Below, piece by piece: positions 45,809-61,460 of a stretch of DNA of 64,000 nt; position 1 is the stretch's first letter; each line of letters opens with the position of its first letter. The notes beneath the pieces were generated by a model. The model did not search any database and was not told the DNA's origin. It saw nothing but the letters and a program-made list of their open reading frames with translations. The stretch is from Bradysia coprophila (taxonomy: Eukaryota; Arthropoda; Insecta; Diptera; Sciaridae). The translations under genes and the position numbers were made by a program. The stretch spans positions 1,426,001-1,490,000 of the forward strand of contig NW_023503334.1 of the NCBI RefSeq assembly GCF_014529535.1, given 5' to 3'.

Positions 45809-47795
45809 TCGAATTGTTGTTAGTAGTTTATTGACAAAGTATGCGTACGCATACACAGTATACATACATACTTGATCTGAAGCTCAAACCAGATCTGACC
45901 TGTCCTGTTTATCAATTCAAAAGCTTATCTGATCTGAATACGTCAGAACTGGTTCGATCTGTCCTGAACCGAACTGAAAAATTGAAAATAGAAAATGTTT
46001 ATTGAAAGTATCATGTAACCTGATAATCTGCCAGGTTAGGTGAGGTCATTCTTTTTCATGTAGAATCAGATTTCAGATTTAAATTCCACAAACAGGATTC
46101 AGATCAAATCAAATTTTAATAGGTTAACCTTACCCATTACATCGAAAATACGAATGTATTTCGTCAAGTCCAATTTTGGAACTTTTAACTTGTCATGCAC
46201 AACAGGACTTTCAACAAAAATTTTAATTTTTTAAATTGCATTCAGTTATCACCATTTTGATACCAATTTGGATTTGGTACGATGTTTGACGTGTTTCACT
46301 TTTCATTGTTCATTTTAATGTGGGATTCCTGAATAGATATTTTTTAATGCATTTCAATGAACTCATTAAAGTGTGAAGTTTCAGTTACTACCGAGTTTTT
46401 GTTTACATAAACCTGCAGTTGTTATCACCATTTTATTTTGTGTCCTCGGTAAATTGACTGTTGTTATGTGAGTTTGAATGAGTGACGAACACAAACACTG
46501 TTGCTACTTTCCTTTAGGTCCACTGCGTATGCCTTTGTACCGAACCAGCGACCATGCCAATTTCAATTACACATACATAAGCTCAAGATCACACGAGACT
46601 TCCTTTGAAATAAAAATTTTAATTTCGACATTGACCCCGATAACCTAAATTTGTATAAAGAAATATTTTTAAAATAATGCGACGCACATCATATCTATCA
46701 ATTTTACTGCTACAATTTTAAGATCAAAAAAAATATATTTTTTTCAAGATCATCACCCTGTACCTCCTATATTCGCAAAATTTCGATTGCACATCCATTA
46801 TAATTTGAATGTTGTAATCGACCATGATGTCGTAGCAAAAGACGGTGTTGTTTAAAATGAATGAAAATAAATTCACTTTATAATATTAAATAACGGCGAT
46901 GACAAATTAAATCTTTTTTTTATTGCTTGTATTTGGGTATTGAATGTAAAAGATGATTTGATATGCGTGTTACATGATTGTAGTGTTTGCTGTAAATGTT
47001 GATATTGACGCAATTGGTTAATATGTGATTTTTGTTGATGACCGCAATTCACTTGTTTTAAAAAATAAAAATAAAAAATGTTTTGTTCATAAATAGTGCA
47101 TGAAATTTCAGAAAAAATATTTCAAATTTTATGCTACACAAAACTAGCAAAATTTAGTCTAATCATTGAATCTGTTACTTACGTTGTTGAAACCTGTTTC
47201 TGTTGTTCGATGAAAAGTCTTTAATGTACTCGTCACTTCTTTTTGTCATCGTTATCGGTAACAGATGATTAGACATTAGACTGTTGAGGCCTGTTTGTAT
47301 CCACTAAACTATGTATATTAAAAAAGGGAGCAGACTCTTAATAAATTGTAAAAATTATCAGTCGGAATAACACAATAAAACAGAAATATCGCGCGTAATT
47401 TCCCTTTTCCAGACGACTGTCGATTTCATCCATAAATTACATTTGTTAGTACGATTTTCCTGCCACTTCGTTATTACGACTTTACAGCAAAATTGAGTTT
47501 CTTTTATCGTTATATGACCGGTATGTGTATCGTCTACCTGTCCTTATCACGCTGAGAAACTGTACAAATAACTTGTGTTGTACAAAGGTATACGCAACTG
47601 CGGAGCGAATAGCAAATTTTGACTTTTCTCTAAGTATTGATATGACTGTTTGTGCGTGCGGCGTGAATAGGCTTGTTTTCTCCACTCAAATACGGTGAGA
47701 AAAGGAGGTTTTGTTGACGTTTTCTCTAACGACAAATTTTCAAGGTTAGAAATTTTTGATTTTCCTAATTCTTGTCCTTGCATGACGTAAACAAC
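45809..47795. other. No supported gene
   Basis: 2 kb of A/T-rich DNA. A coding-looking stretch after tttcctttag at 46518 is discussed in the findings. Nothing else recognised. Confidence 0.5.
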
Positions 47796-48318
47796 AGTTA
47801 TTTATTTACCGGTGGAAGAAAATAGGAAATTCCAACAAGAGCTCGAGTTTTATTCCAGAGTTTTTCATATGTACCAGGTGTGATTAACTGCTTTTCGCCA
47901 CCAAACAAAAACATCAATTTGTTACACAATTTTTCAACACAAAAAAATGACAGTTGGGGGAAAAAATTTTTACCTCCTATGTGCTGCGAAAATTCATTTT
48001 TCGCGGGGGGCCCGCAAAAGAAAAATTCACTTTCGCCGCACTTAAGAGGTAAAATAAACTACATAATCGTTGTTTTGACTCGTGTGGTTGTATACTTCGC
48101 CTTCGGTTCATTTTCCGCACAAGTATGTAATCTACTATTCTTTTCTACACTGTCAAAGCATGAGAGGAGAAAATACAGATTTTCTATCCCGAGCTGTCAT
48201 CAAACGAAACGTCAAAAATCATTTACTTGCTTCTATTCGGCAACATCGCGTTCTTGTTGGAATTTCTTATTTTCTCCTTCCTATACTCAAGAACCCTTCT
48301 CTAATAAAAAAATAACTA
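47796..48318. mobile_element. About 0.52-kb element with nested hairpin
   Basis: Outer arms gaagaaaataggaaattcca (47815-47845 region) and tggaatttcttattttctcc (48259-48280 region) pair, with weaker pairing extending to aacaacagttattta and taactattctacagttg. Inside, 47967-48054 is a separate hairpin with arms tttttacctcctatgtgctg and gccgcacttaagaggtaaaa and a gcgggggg/cccgc tip. The 160-codon plus-strand frame spanning it is not a gene. Confidence 0.65.
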
Positions 48319-51300
48319 TTCTACAGTTGTCACTTTGTAACCGAATTATTGGACTGTACTGAGACTACTAAGAGCTATTCGCCCACAATTATGGGGACGC
48401 AGAGTGTCTCATAACAGAGTTGGAAAAATTAGTATTCATTTATTCTAATCAAAACACACACATCAGTTAGAGAAAGAGAGTCTGTGCAGGTAATCTCTTC
48501 AAAAACAGCTAGCATTACACGTGGGTATGTTGAGCAATTACGCAAGAAATCAACTAAAATCGGAAATTCCGTGATCTTGAACATGTGAGAAAGCTGTACT
48601 CAATAACCATTACACTCTCTTCTCTACGATGGTTTTCTAATACACACATATAACCATAACTAGTTGCTATGAATACTATGAATCTCAGTGGATTACAAAT
48701 AAATTACAGGTCGTACACAAATCTTAGTTTATCTGCATTGTTGTGAGTGAACGGATCGGATAAGCGCAAGTTTCTGCAAGCAAAAATTGAAATTTGCCTT
48801 TATTTTACAACCACTGTCACAATATACCACATTGCATGTACGAAGCTCAACTAATTATATTATTGCTATTGAACCGGCACTCAGCTTTGATTAAATTAAA
48901 CTCTGTGTTCTAACGTATCCAATCTACATCTAGATAACCAAGCAAGATTAGTGTTTTTAATGAGTTTATTAAATTAAAAATATAAAAAATTAGTCTTATC
49001 ACGGGCGAAGAGGTATAATGGTCAATCATCGGTGAATTTGTATTGTTATTTTACGTTACGTTTTTTTTTTCTTTGTGGTTGATAGAAATCCAATGATATC
49101 GGCAAATATCAATTGTTTTATGGGCCATTCGTGTGATCGCTATTGAGTAGTTTTTATTGTTCTACTAAACATGAAGGTTCGCCATGCACAATTCTTATGG
49201 TTTTGTAACGAACGTGTAACGACCAGCTAAATTCCGTTTTATTTCGATACAATTGGACACTCTTTTTAATTAATCAAAATTAATTTCTGGTCCGTTTGAA
49301 TTTGGTGGATTAATTTGACAAGAATAGACGAAACCGTCCGAAAATGATGTAAGTAGAGCTTAATTAACTGAATGTCATCCAATCTTCTCATTTTTATCCA
49401 ATTGTAAGAACTTATATTGGTCGAATCCGGTTCTTATCAACCATTTACAAATAACTCTGTCACTTTATTTGTAAGTAAGCATCGGACGACTACTGAACAA
49501 AACATTTATTTTCAGTACAAACCAAAACCAAATGTATCGTGCGCACATTTGCACACGATTACGGAATCTTGTAAGACATTCTCGCATTGTTTTCTACCTG
49601 CAACTTCGTAACATCATCGGCCTGATCGGCGAATTTGTTATTTCCTATTTTTTGCTGATGGAAAGATTTGAATTTCGGTTTTTTAACACTCTTGAATGGA
49701 TCATGGTTTTTTTCTCGTTTTTTTTTTATCGCTGCAGTACGCTGACAGTTTGTTCTTATACAAAGCTTATGACGAACCTCAGTCGTAAACACATTCTCAT
49801 TCAAAAAACAGCGTCGCAAAAATTACATTCACGCAACGTAATTCCGCTTCGATTACAAACAATTCAAAGGAGCCACTTGACGTAATGAGAAGTGTTTCCA
49901 ATGTGGTGACGAGTGATTTTTTGTAAAAAATTTATCGCTAACCCGGCCAAGTAGAAGTTTCACTTGAGATCGAGGAGCTCATCTGAGTTTTAACAATCTT
50001 TATGATATACTACATTTTGATCCCAGCACGAGAGGATCGTTTCACTAAACTACATTAAATTTCCACAAGTTTTATTTAAATGGCAGGATACTTCAAAATA
50101 TTCACAGAATATTCATTTGTGGAAATCAGGGGGATAGTGCGAGATAAAATTTTTTCTAATATGTTGGGGGCGTTGGGGGATATGGACAATGGACGTCTTT
50201 CTTTGAAGGCCATATTTTAGGCATGAGTTCTCATTGGATGTTTATGATAAAACAAGAAAATTGGAATGCCTCGCACCCAAAGAACGGTCGGGACTTATGG
50301 ATGTTCCCCAAGAGAGTTAGTAATTAGAACAATTTAAATTCACCTGATGTTTTGCAAAGGAAAGTTACTGGCGAGTCGAAAGCGAGGTGTCACATTCACT
50401 TAGGATTTTCTTTCCCCCTTGAAACTTATCTTTGTTTCGATCGACTTTCTACGCTGATAAATACGATGACATTATTTTGGGAACTCATTTCCCTTGCGAT
50501 AATCTCTGATCGAAACAAACAGGCTTTACGTAAGCTTGAAGTATTTATTGTTTAAATGAAGCAATAAAATTTATCAATTCTATTCGAACACTTATCGTAA
50601 ATGTAACTTTAATTACGTTTCATGGCTTCATTGTGTATAGAAATTGGCTGAATATTTGTTTAGCTTAAGTATACTATTACAATTAACTCAAAATATCTAA
50701 AGCATTTTTACATTTGCATTAGTTTACCAAACTTAATTCATGGTATTGAAGATAACCGATTCATATTGTTGTTTATAAGTCAACCTAATTTCTTTCTTTC
50801 ATTCAAAAATCTCAATTGTTTACGCGCGTATGAAAATTGTTACAATTTTTTTTTTTTGTTTATTTATTACTCCCATTTGGTAATATTATTTTGATAAACA
50901 CGAAAAAAATGATTTCATGTCTTACAATGGATCGGCATGTTACAGTTAGCATTGAATTCGATTTGAGTGCAAAAACAGTTAAAACTTAAACACGAAAAAT
51001 ATTCGATTGGAAATAATTCCACGTGCCGAATAAAATGTTTTAATTTTTACTATTAACCTCATTCGAATTCCACACGTAGCCGAGTGTCGTTTGAACAACA
51101 TCTGTTTTACGTCAAATCGATTAAAAAATAAACCTAACGCAGCACGAAAGGTTTTTATGTTACAAGCTGTGGTGATAATCATCTAGAAGAAAAATATCTG
51201 ACGCTAAACTTATTATAGCCTCAAGGGCCGGTTCTTGACCAGTTCATCGAATAGTCTTACTTATCAGCGACGAGACACAGCTTTGTGACAAATACATCTA

Positions 51301-53600
51301 TGACAAAAAGAATATTTTTCTAAAAATAAAATTTTTCGTGCCTCAGCCGCTTTATCGGTCCTATTTTTAATACCTAATAGGTATCTATAGACGTACAATC
51401 TTAGTTATTCATAGTAGGTTTAATAATCCACCTCAGTCGTATAATTAGTTCGGGTTGAAATAGAATTGTTTCACTTAGACTACAAATGACAACACAAAGT
51501 TAATATGCCTTCAATCTACGTTGGGTTTTCTATTTTAGAATATGGGGAAAAACCAAAACCAATTTTTAATTTTTCACGATCGACTAAAGGTTCCGAACAT
51601 TTATTTTTTAATTGAACAAGAACGATTCTTGTTTATTTAAAACGGTCGAAAATTAGTTAGCAACATATTACTCTTAAGTACGTCATTTCGATTCCAAGAA
51701 TTAATCGCAAACATCGTAACCTTTGATTTGAGTTTATAGACTTTACTCTCTAAAATACTATGGCAAAACACTCTTGTAAATCGCATATAAAATTTACTGT
51801 TTTTGGATTTGACAAAACTGTTTTTGTAATCGCTTTAGACGAATCGTCTACTCATCTTCAGAAGTATAAGACAATTTGGGTGAATTGTGCAACTAATTTG
51901 TAATCTAATCAGGTTTCCTCGTCGCGATGATATGAAAATTTATTGTCCTGCAGTTGTATAGGTATTTTCCTATTTTCAGTCTCGTAATAGTATTTTATTT
52001 AGCTGAAACTGTATCTCGCCTGGAGGCGGTGGAAATGTAGTTTACGACACCGAGAAAGAAGATACCACTGAAATAGTTTTACATATCGATCGGCTGAAAG
52101 TTCGCTTTTCCTCTACTGTAAAAAGGGCTTTACAGTAATGAGATTTTCTAAAATAATAATAAATTCTCATCTTGATCTCTTGATGTGTAAATTTTTCGAT
52201 GCGTTTGTGGGAAAACCTTGTCAGTTCTAAGTGTATAAGCTATAAGCAAACAAAGATTGCAGTGACTTGTGCAATATAAAATTAAGTTTATCAAAATCTT
52301 TAAACCGTAAGAAATAGAACTCAATGCCGTATTATTGTTGCTTGACTGAAAAAAATGCTGGAAATTTTGACATTGTTATGACCAGTTTTTATTCTATCAT
52401 CGAAACAAATTACAGAATTACACTAAGGTTGATTTGATTGAATGCTGCAACTTTGATATGAATTGATCATTTGAGTTGTTATTTTAAACGTTAAATTAAT
52501 TCATTCACGCTGATCTTACGTTCAAAATGCATATTAGTACTCTTGCCTCCATACACCAACGTAGCACAATTTTGAGTATACTATGACCATCATCGGCTAT
52601 GTGTTTCTTTCCTAAGGACACGTTTTATTTGCATGAGTTGAACCATACACCACATGCAAAGCCGGAAATATATTTTTCCCACTCATGAGTTTTCATGCTT
52701 GCAGCTAGAGTGTTATGGCATTACAGTCCCAATCGCGATTTGCGCGTAACGTAGGTGACACTATGTTGAAAAAATTAAATATCGAACGTAATCTCGATTT
52801 ATTTCTGCTACGCGACCCCTTCGCTGCAGATCGCCAAAAATCATAATTGACATCAGCTTGTTTTGCTTCAGCCATACGCATATAATAAATAGCACAGCTC
52901 GATCAACACAATTCGAACAAATGTGAGAATGTTGAACAGTCGGTGCAAAATCAGCTGTTCCTAGTTTATGCATATGCCAATTATTTTAGGACTGTAATCG
53001 AAATCAAAAATTCATTCTGCATGTTTTTCCTCTGACCACCTACAACTTTATTAACTTTCATAAGTTATTATTAGAAATTCTCTAAATACAGTTCAGGCTG
53101 CAGAATGAAAAGCGACAGGCATTATTCATGTCGATACGTATCAATTATAGATATCTGATACGTTTTTATGAGTAAAATGCCGACAATCATCCCATAAAGA
53201 TAGCATACTAAATAATAAATGCTCGGTGTATAATCACACGCTAAGGCATACAATTAGCATTTTAATGCGAATTACATAAATCCGTTTCGAGTTACGATTG
53301 CTAAAAATTTCCAGCTAGAAAATAATTAGTTCGTTTGCGATTGCATTTCATTGTCAGTGCACTTGTAGAAATGATTCCACTTCGACCTTGTGCTCGAATC
53401 ATGTTTTACGCACTTCTGTATGTTAAGCAAGTTGAAATGTACACATTGGACAGGTGATGTGAGAATCAGATTGTTTGATTAATTTTGAGTGCTTGACAGT
53501 TTGATTTAAGAGGTGTTTCCGGATGATCTCCACGTAATGTCAGTTTGATTTATAAATATCAATTTATAAGTTCAAATTAAACACTCGTTTTGCGTTCGTT
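48319..53600. other. Large A/T-rich stretch with no supported gene
   Basis: 5.3 kb. No protein family or repeat structure recognised. A possible isolated terminal exon at 49736-49788 (plus) is mentioned in the findings at low confidence. Confidence 0.5.
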
Positions 53601-53707
53601 CAACGCATTTCAAGCATGAGTGGTGCTCTAAATAAGGTACTGAAACTTTGACGCTGTACTCTATTTGGCAGCCGTCGACTATGAACACTTTTGCTTGAAG
53701 TGCGTTG
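53601..53707. mobile_element. 107-bp MITE family K, copy 2
   Basis: Ends caacgcatttcaagc and gcttgaagtgcgttg. The flanks gttcgtt and gttcgag agree at five of seven positions, a decayed 7-bp duplication. Internal phrases tgctctaaataaggtactga and tgtactctatttggcagc match 45640-45801, which is longer in the middle. Confidence 0.75.
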
Positions 53708-54286
53708 GTTCGAGGTGAAGCAGATGTTATATCAGTAATCTGAAAATTACGCACTGCAGTCTCTAAAAGGTATTGCATTGCATACTGAATATTGGCACCG
53801 ATCAGTACAGTCAGAGACATTTAAATTTAAAATCATAAATTAACAGTAGTAGCAACAATAACTGTAAATTGAGTAATTATTGTGAAGGAGCGAGTGGAGT
53901 TGTGGTCTGCAAGTAAAACTTAACTTGAAAAAGTAGAATCGTCTTAGCTTTATTGTTTTTTTATAAAAAGATATTTGGGTCATGGGATGTTGAAATGAAT
54001 CGCTACACTTTCCAATGGATACAGACTTACCGGGTGGAAAAATAAGTGATATTTTTTTGATGAAACTCAGGTTTTGTACAGTGGATCAAAGGATCGTATT
54101 GATATATTTACAAGTTTTTCAAACGTTGACCCTCCAATGCACGGGAAACGAGTAACTGCTTGAAAGTATATTCCACATTTGCGTTCCATCCATTACTCTA
54201 ATGTCTATATTCTAGATATTAGAGAAACCACAAGTAAGAATTAACGATGAACGATCGTTTAATAGAAAATTATTTGTAAATTTCAG

Positions 54287-57252
54287 ATTCGAATTAACAG
54301 TCAAAAAGGTCATCATCTTCATAGTCGTGATAGTTGCCGCTGTCGGAATTGGTGTGGGATTGTATTTCGGACTGCGTGAAGAACCAGTTGAGTTGAAAGG
54401 TGGCGCTGTGGTTGCGAATGGTGCAGAATGTGCACAAATCGGAGTGTAAGATCTGTTTTTTCTTGTTCAAATCGATTTTATTTCTCAAAAAATTTCCTTT
54501 AAACAGTAACATTCTAAAGAAACACGGATCTGCTGTCGATGCCGCCATAGCAACTCTATTTTGTGAGGGCGTGACCTGCCCTCAAAGTATGGGATTGGGT
54601 GGCGGTTTTGTGGCAACAATTTACACGAAATCTGATGGAAAGGTAGAATCATTGACAGCTAGAGAAACTGCTCCGAAGGCAGCCACCGTTGATATGTACG
54701 TCAACCAAACTGTTACCGGTGCCCTTGCAATTGCCGTTCCAGGCGAACTGAAAGGTTACTGGGAAATGCACCAAAAATACGGAAAATTGCCGTGGGCAAC
54801 ATTGATCGATCCCACAATAGAACTATGCCGCCGCGGTCACGTTGTTACAGGCTATCTAGCTCGAATATTAGAAAGAAGCAATGAACTCATCCGCACGACA
54901 CCATCTTTAGCAGCAGTATTTCTTAATCCAGCCACTGGGCACGTGTGGCAGGAAAACGACTTAATTAGGCGAATAGCGTTAGCAGAAACCCTACAGACTA
55001 TAGCTGATGAGGGCGTGTCCACGTTATATAATAACGGGACGATCGCACAAAAACTCATCCCTGAAATCACAGCATACGGCGGAATATTAACCACAGAAGA
55101 TTTAATGGAGTACAAAGTTCGATGGGAGGAGCCGGAAGCGTCTACAATCATACATAATTACACAATGTATACGAATCCCTTGCCTGCGACTGGCCTTCTC
55201 ATTACATTTATGTTGAATATATTAAATGGATTCGAGCCATCGACTCCATCAGTTAATTCACTTCATCGGATAGCCGAAACGTTTAAATTTGCTTATGCCG
55301 AACGTACCGAACTAGGAGATGCAGCATTCGTAGATGGCATGGCAGAGGTAATTTTCATATCGTAAACTAATACCGAAATATCGGATATCATAACATTTGC
55401 ATTTGCAGAGAGTACATAAAATTAAGGATTCCGCATTTGCTGAATCTGTTCGACCGAAAATTAACGACCAACAAACCGTATCTGATTACAAGTATTACGG
55501 GGCTGAATTTGCAATCGAAGAAGATCATGGAACGGCTCATATAAATGTGATCGCGCCTAATGGTGACGCTGTATCGGTCACAAGCACCATAAACAACCTG
55601 TAAGTTTTGTTTCACAGCAACGATGACAGTGCCGTGCACTGACAAATGTTTGTCTCTCCCTAAAGCCTTGGCTCCAAAATCCGATCGACAACTACCGGAA
55701 TCATCATGAACGATGAAATGGATGACTTTGGAACACCGGGAAAGTCGAACTCTTACGGAGTTCCTCCATCCCCAGCTAATTTCATTGTGCCCGGAAAACG
55801 GCCGTTGTCATCAATGTGTCCAGTTATAATTTTGGATGAACATGGTGATGTTCGGTTATTGATTGGTGGAGCCGGTGGTATAAAGATCACTTCATCTGTA
55901 GCATATGTAAGTGTCTTATTGGCATGGCCGTTGGAATACTGTCAGCTCTTATTCTCTGATCTCCACTTACGAAAAAAGCAGTCCGTTTTCTCTCCATTTA
56001 CTCTTTAAACAATAGAAATTAGGGGTGGTAAACGGAGCGAAAATGGATTGGTTTTTAGCCCCGTACGAAGTACAAAGGGGCTTATAGGATTACGATGCAG
56101 TGTGTAATTGATGGAATTCGAAGCAGACGGTAGGAGCAAAGTGTTTGCCTATGTTCATAGATAACGAATCCGCAATAAAAATTTTGTCTGTCCGTCTGTC
56201 CGTCACGTCGATATCATGAGTAAATCAAATCCGATTTCCAACTTTTTTTCCCCCTGAAAGGTAGTTGAAATAGTGAGGCTATTTTCTTGAGTTAGGGCCG
56301 CCTAAGTGTTTTAAGGTCTTTTGGGGATATCTACGGTAAACTAAACGATGGAAATATAAATGAAACGGCAGGTAAATGAAGGTATTGTCGATACCAATTC
56401 AGGAAAAAAAAGTTTATTAAAATCGGTAAAATGGACCGTGAGGGCCCTAGAAGTAAGAGGCTACTCGACCCTAAGTGTTTTTTTTTTGCACATAAATCGA
56501 GTAAATTTCATCCGATTTTGATAATTTTTGTTTTATATGATAGGTAATTGAATACCGAATAGAATCTCTTGAAAAAACGGTAAAAAAACGTTTCAAATTT
56601 GGGTTGAAATTTGGGTCTAAGGCCCTTACTGTATTTCGCACCGAATAGAATGTTGTTGACAAAACTGTATATTTAGGTTCTTGGACTGAGCCCACTACTA
56701 GGTCCTATGTGTATTTATACGCTTGGGTCAATTTGAAATTTATGTTACATTTGAAAGGAATAACGTACGGGGCTTCGTAATTGCGCTATGCGCAATTTCT
56801 AAGATGTACAGATATCATGCAAAAGGCTTACGGACAAAGTATGGGGACAGACGCACTAGGGTCACGTACGCAATAGATATACGGGTTCGTACGGGACCTA
56901 GTCGCAGCAAACGCTCCGACTGTTCTGATGGCTCATTTATAAGTGAAAACCATATTTAATACTAACGCCATCAACATCATTTCAGACAATTTTGCGCCAT
57001 TTGTACTGGAATGAAACGCTCACGGATGCTATCAATGCTAAACGAATCCATCATCAACTACTTCCAATGCGACTTGAATATGACGCAGGACTGGACGCTG
57101 CATTACAAGCCGGCCTGATAGCAAAAGGTCATGTTATGTACCAGTCGCCGTCGGACAGTGGCTTTGCATCATTAACCGGAATTTCTCGAATAGGTGACGA
57201 AATTGATGCCGTCTACGATATACGACGAGTGGGTAGTGCTGTAGTTTTTTAA
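54287..57252 (+). CDS. GGT1: Gamma-glutamyltransferase 1 (5' exon missing)
   Basis: Membrane-anchored Ntn-hydrolase that cleaves the gamma-glutamyl bond of extracellular glutathione and transfers the group to water or amino acids. Visible exons: 54287-54445, 54507-55347, 55409-55599, 55666-55906, 56986-57252, all with consistent phases, about 566 residues. The first visible exon encodes the signal-anchor helix (VIIFIVVIVAAVGIGVG) and GGAVVANGAECAQIG. Next come CPQSMGLGGGF and TARETAP, whose Arg binds the substrate carboxylate. Self-cleavage is expected before the Thr in EEDHGTAHINV; then VTSTIN, NDEMDDF, PLSSMCP and GGAGGIKI supply the glutamyl-binding residues. The stop follows a DIRRVGSAVVF end. 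The start codon lies in an unseen upstream exon, because 54287 begins in mid-codon. The 1.08-kb last intron holds an interspersed repeat. Poly(A) signal aataaa at 57494-57499. Confidence 0.92.
56053..56905 (+). repeat. Interspersed repeat copy 2, inside a GGT1 intron
   Basis: Begins gccccgtacgaagtac then ggggcttatagg, contains tgtctgtccgtctgtccgtc near 56185-56205 and tgagtaaatcaaatccgatt, and ends near gttcgtacgggac. Same landmark order as 6226-7290, well diverged. Lies wholly between the fourth and fifth visible GGT1 exons. Confidence 0.7.
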
Positions 57253-58860
57253 CATTTTTTTTAAATATATTTTGTTGCCGAGTTCTTAGTCTTATTTTTT
57301 TACATTTTCCTTTGTCACTTGAAACAAAGTCAGTCATTGCATTTTAGTTTGTAAGTAAATTTTTTTTATTTTTTATTTCTATTTTTTAACATGGTATAAC
57401 CGTTGAATGCCATTATGAAAGTGTGATAGTCGCGGAGAAAATCAATTATAACGACGATAGGAGTATAATGTTATAATAAGTATATTTAACATTAATAAAT
57501 GAAATTTAAAAAAAAAACATTTTCGTTAAGATGTGTTGTGGCATTCGTTCAAGTACTCACAACTTTTTCCCAAATTGGGTTATTTGTTTGATCTTTCGAC
57601 AATTAAAAACAAAATTGTGCATACTTCTATCCTGTCTGCTTAACTGAATAAGGTAATGTAACAACACTTGAGGGCGGCGGACAAAAAAATGGATGAAAAA
57701 TAATGACTTTTTTCACCCAAAGTAACCAATATCAAAACAGTCGAAAGCATTCAAGCAGCAACTTTGGTTATGAATAGAAGAGATGTGAGCGAAAAAAATG
57801 AATGACTCTTCAGAACGATCGAACAAAACGATCTCTCCTTCTGACAGTTAAGTGAAGAAATGAAGATGAATGCCATTATGCACTCAAAAAAATGTTTCCT
57901 TCCAATTGACAGACATCTGTAAGAATATGCGATGTATAACTTCGTTCTTTAGGGAATGGCTTCACTTGATTTGACTCGCCTTCGCTCTCTCTAAAACCTC
58001 AGATATATTGTGAAATTGCATACGATTTAGTAGCAAATACCTAAAAAGAGTTTATACTTAGTAGTCATTCATGGATTTTATAAACACTCATGCCGTTCAT
58101 GTCAGCTAAGGTCAGTGGGAGGATTAAGACTGGTCGATAAATCGAAAAACCACACTATTTCTTTCCCAAAACGGGTTTTTTAGGGCTCCTGCCACATTGA
58201 TGATCTATTATCGACATCAATGATAAAAATAAACGATGGCCTTCGGTTAATGTGATCTCATATAGTGAATGAAGAATATAAAGTAAAAGATTTTGCATCC
58301 AACACTTTACACAACTGAAGTAACAGATTTGATAATTTTTGTTGCGACACACCTGCCGTTTTTGAAAGGTTGAATTTGTTGCTCAACTGCCCGGTTAAGG
58401 CTACTTTCTAACAAAGAATACCCGACAATTTAAAGACTACTTATAGCGAACATGTAGCGAGCATATGTACAAAATTCCTGAATAAGTGTGAATTCGTAGC
58501 ACAACGGGAGATTGACTCTAACAAGAAGTATGCGTTTGCTCGAGCCGACGGCGAATAATATCCAATACGATCTCGCGATGATTCGTTGTACTTATCTCAT
58601 TATATATTGATATAGCGATACAGCGATGCTATTATTCAGGAAAGCATCATTTTCCGTCGTAATAGTGTTTCTGCATTGATAGACATAAAAACTTGTTGTT
58701 TCCCACAACTTTCGACCCTTAGCAAAAGTTTACCGGCACTTTTTTACGCCGTCGACTCCACTGTAGTATTTCTTTCTACTTCTACCGATCAAGCTTACCC
58801 ATTTAAAACAAAGTCATCCTTTCATAGTCAATATAATAAATAAAGCGAAAAAAAACTACC
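57253..58860. other. Tail-to-tail spacer between the two GGT genes
   Basis: 1.6 kb. Holds the GGT1 poly(A) signal (57494-57499). No clear minus-strand aataaa for GGT2 was found close to its stop. No repeats recognised. Confidence 0.5.
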
Positions 58861-60879
<2,019 letters not shown>

Positions 60880-61186
60880 CTGGAATTAAATTTGATTTTT
60901 CGCAGATTATATTTCTTAAATGCATAGTTTCATCTTTGGCATAGTTTCTTTGGTAAAAATCGGATGCGACATTAGCATTTGATTTTAACATCTAGGGAAC
61001 AATAAAAACTTTATTTTATGCAAAAAAGCAAAGAAAAAAAATCAATTAGATCTGCAACACCCTCATCTCTGTAACTAACTAAAAATAACTAAAAATTGGG
61101 AACGTTACTCTCAACGAAATTAGGCTTTGCCGAGCAAATCGTGTGCTCGTGAGCTATAGGGGATGTCAATTAAATTTAGACATGAA
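60880..61186. other. GGT2 5' flank
   Basis: Should contain or precede the missing first GGT2 exon. An ATG frame at about 60925-60990 on the minus strand runs into the next exon only in the wrong frame, so it was not used. Confidence 0.4.
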
Positions 61187-61279
61187 TTTGTTTCAGATGG
61201 TCCACTCATACAAACAAAACTGCTTATACGTCTTATCTTAATAAATTTTTGTTTGTATGGGTGGAACAGCTGAAAAACA
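61187..61279. mobile_element. MITE family J, copy 3
   Basis: Ends tttgtttcagatggtccact and gtggaacagctgaaaaaca, inner arms catacaaacaaaac and gtttgtatg. Related to 23150-23256 and 45236-45436. Confidence 0.7.
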
Positions 61280-61460
61280 GCCAAAGAAAGTTTATGGTAA
61301 ATTTTGCTGACGTCCACTGTACAACTGTACTACATAATTGATCGACTTTTTAATCCGTTTAGAGATATTGTTGCACTCTTACCGTTCAGTCGTTGAAATA
61401 TAACTGTTACGTTACCGATAAATCAATCTGGTCGAATATGAAACTTTTCCGTTTTCTCAC

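Noticed and set aside
47880..48362. 160-codon plus-strand open frame
   Set aside because: It runs through a hairpin element and its peptide is low-complexity; the frame is a by-product of the repeat.
52705..52875. Small minus-strand ATG frame starting MAEAKQADVNYDFW
   Set aside because: 56 codons with no conservation known to me, no splice or poly(A) context and background base composition.
54000..54286. Possible GGT1 start exon
   Set aside because: ATG candidates near 53998 and 54016 do not give a donor in the phase needed by the exon at 54287.
60883..60990. Possible GGT2 start exon at an ATG just upstream of the anchor exon
   Set aside because: The frame reads into the anchor exon out of phase and there is no usable donor.
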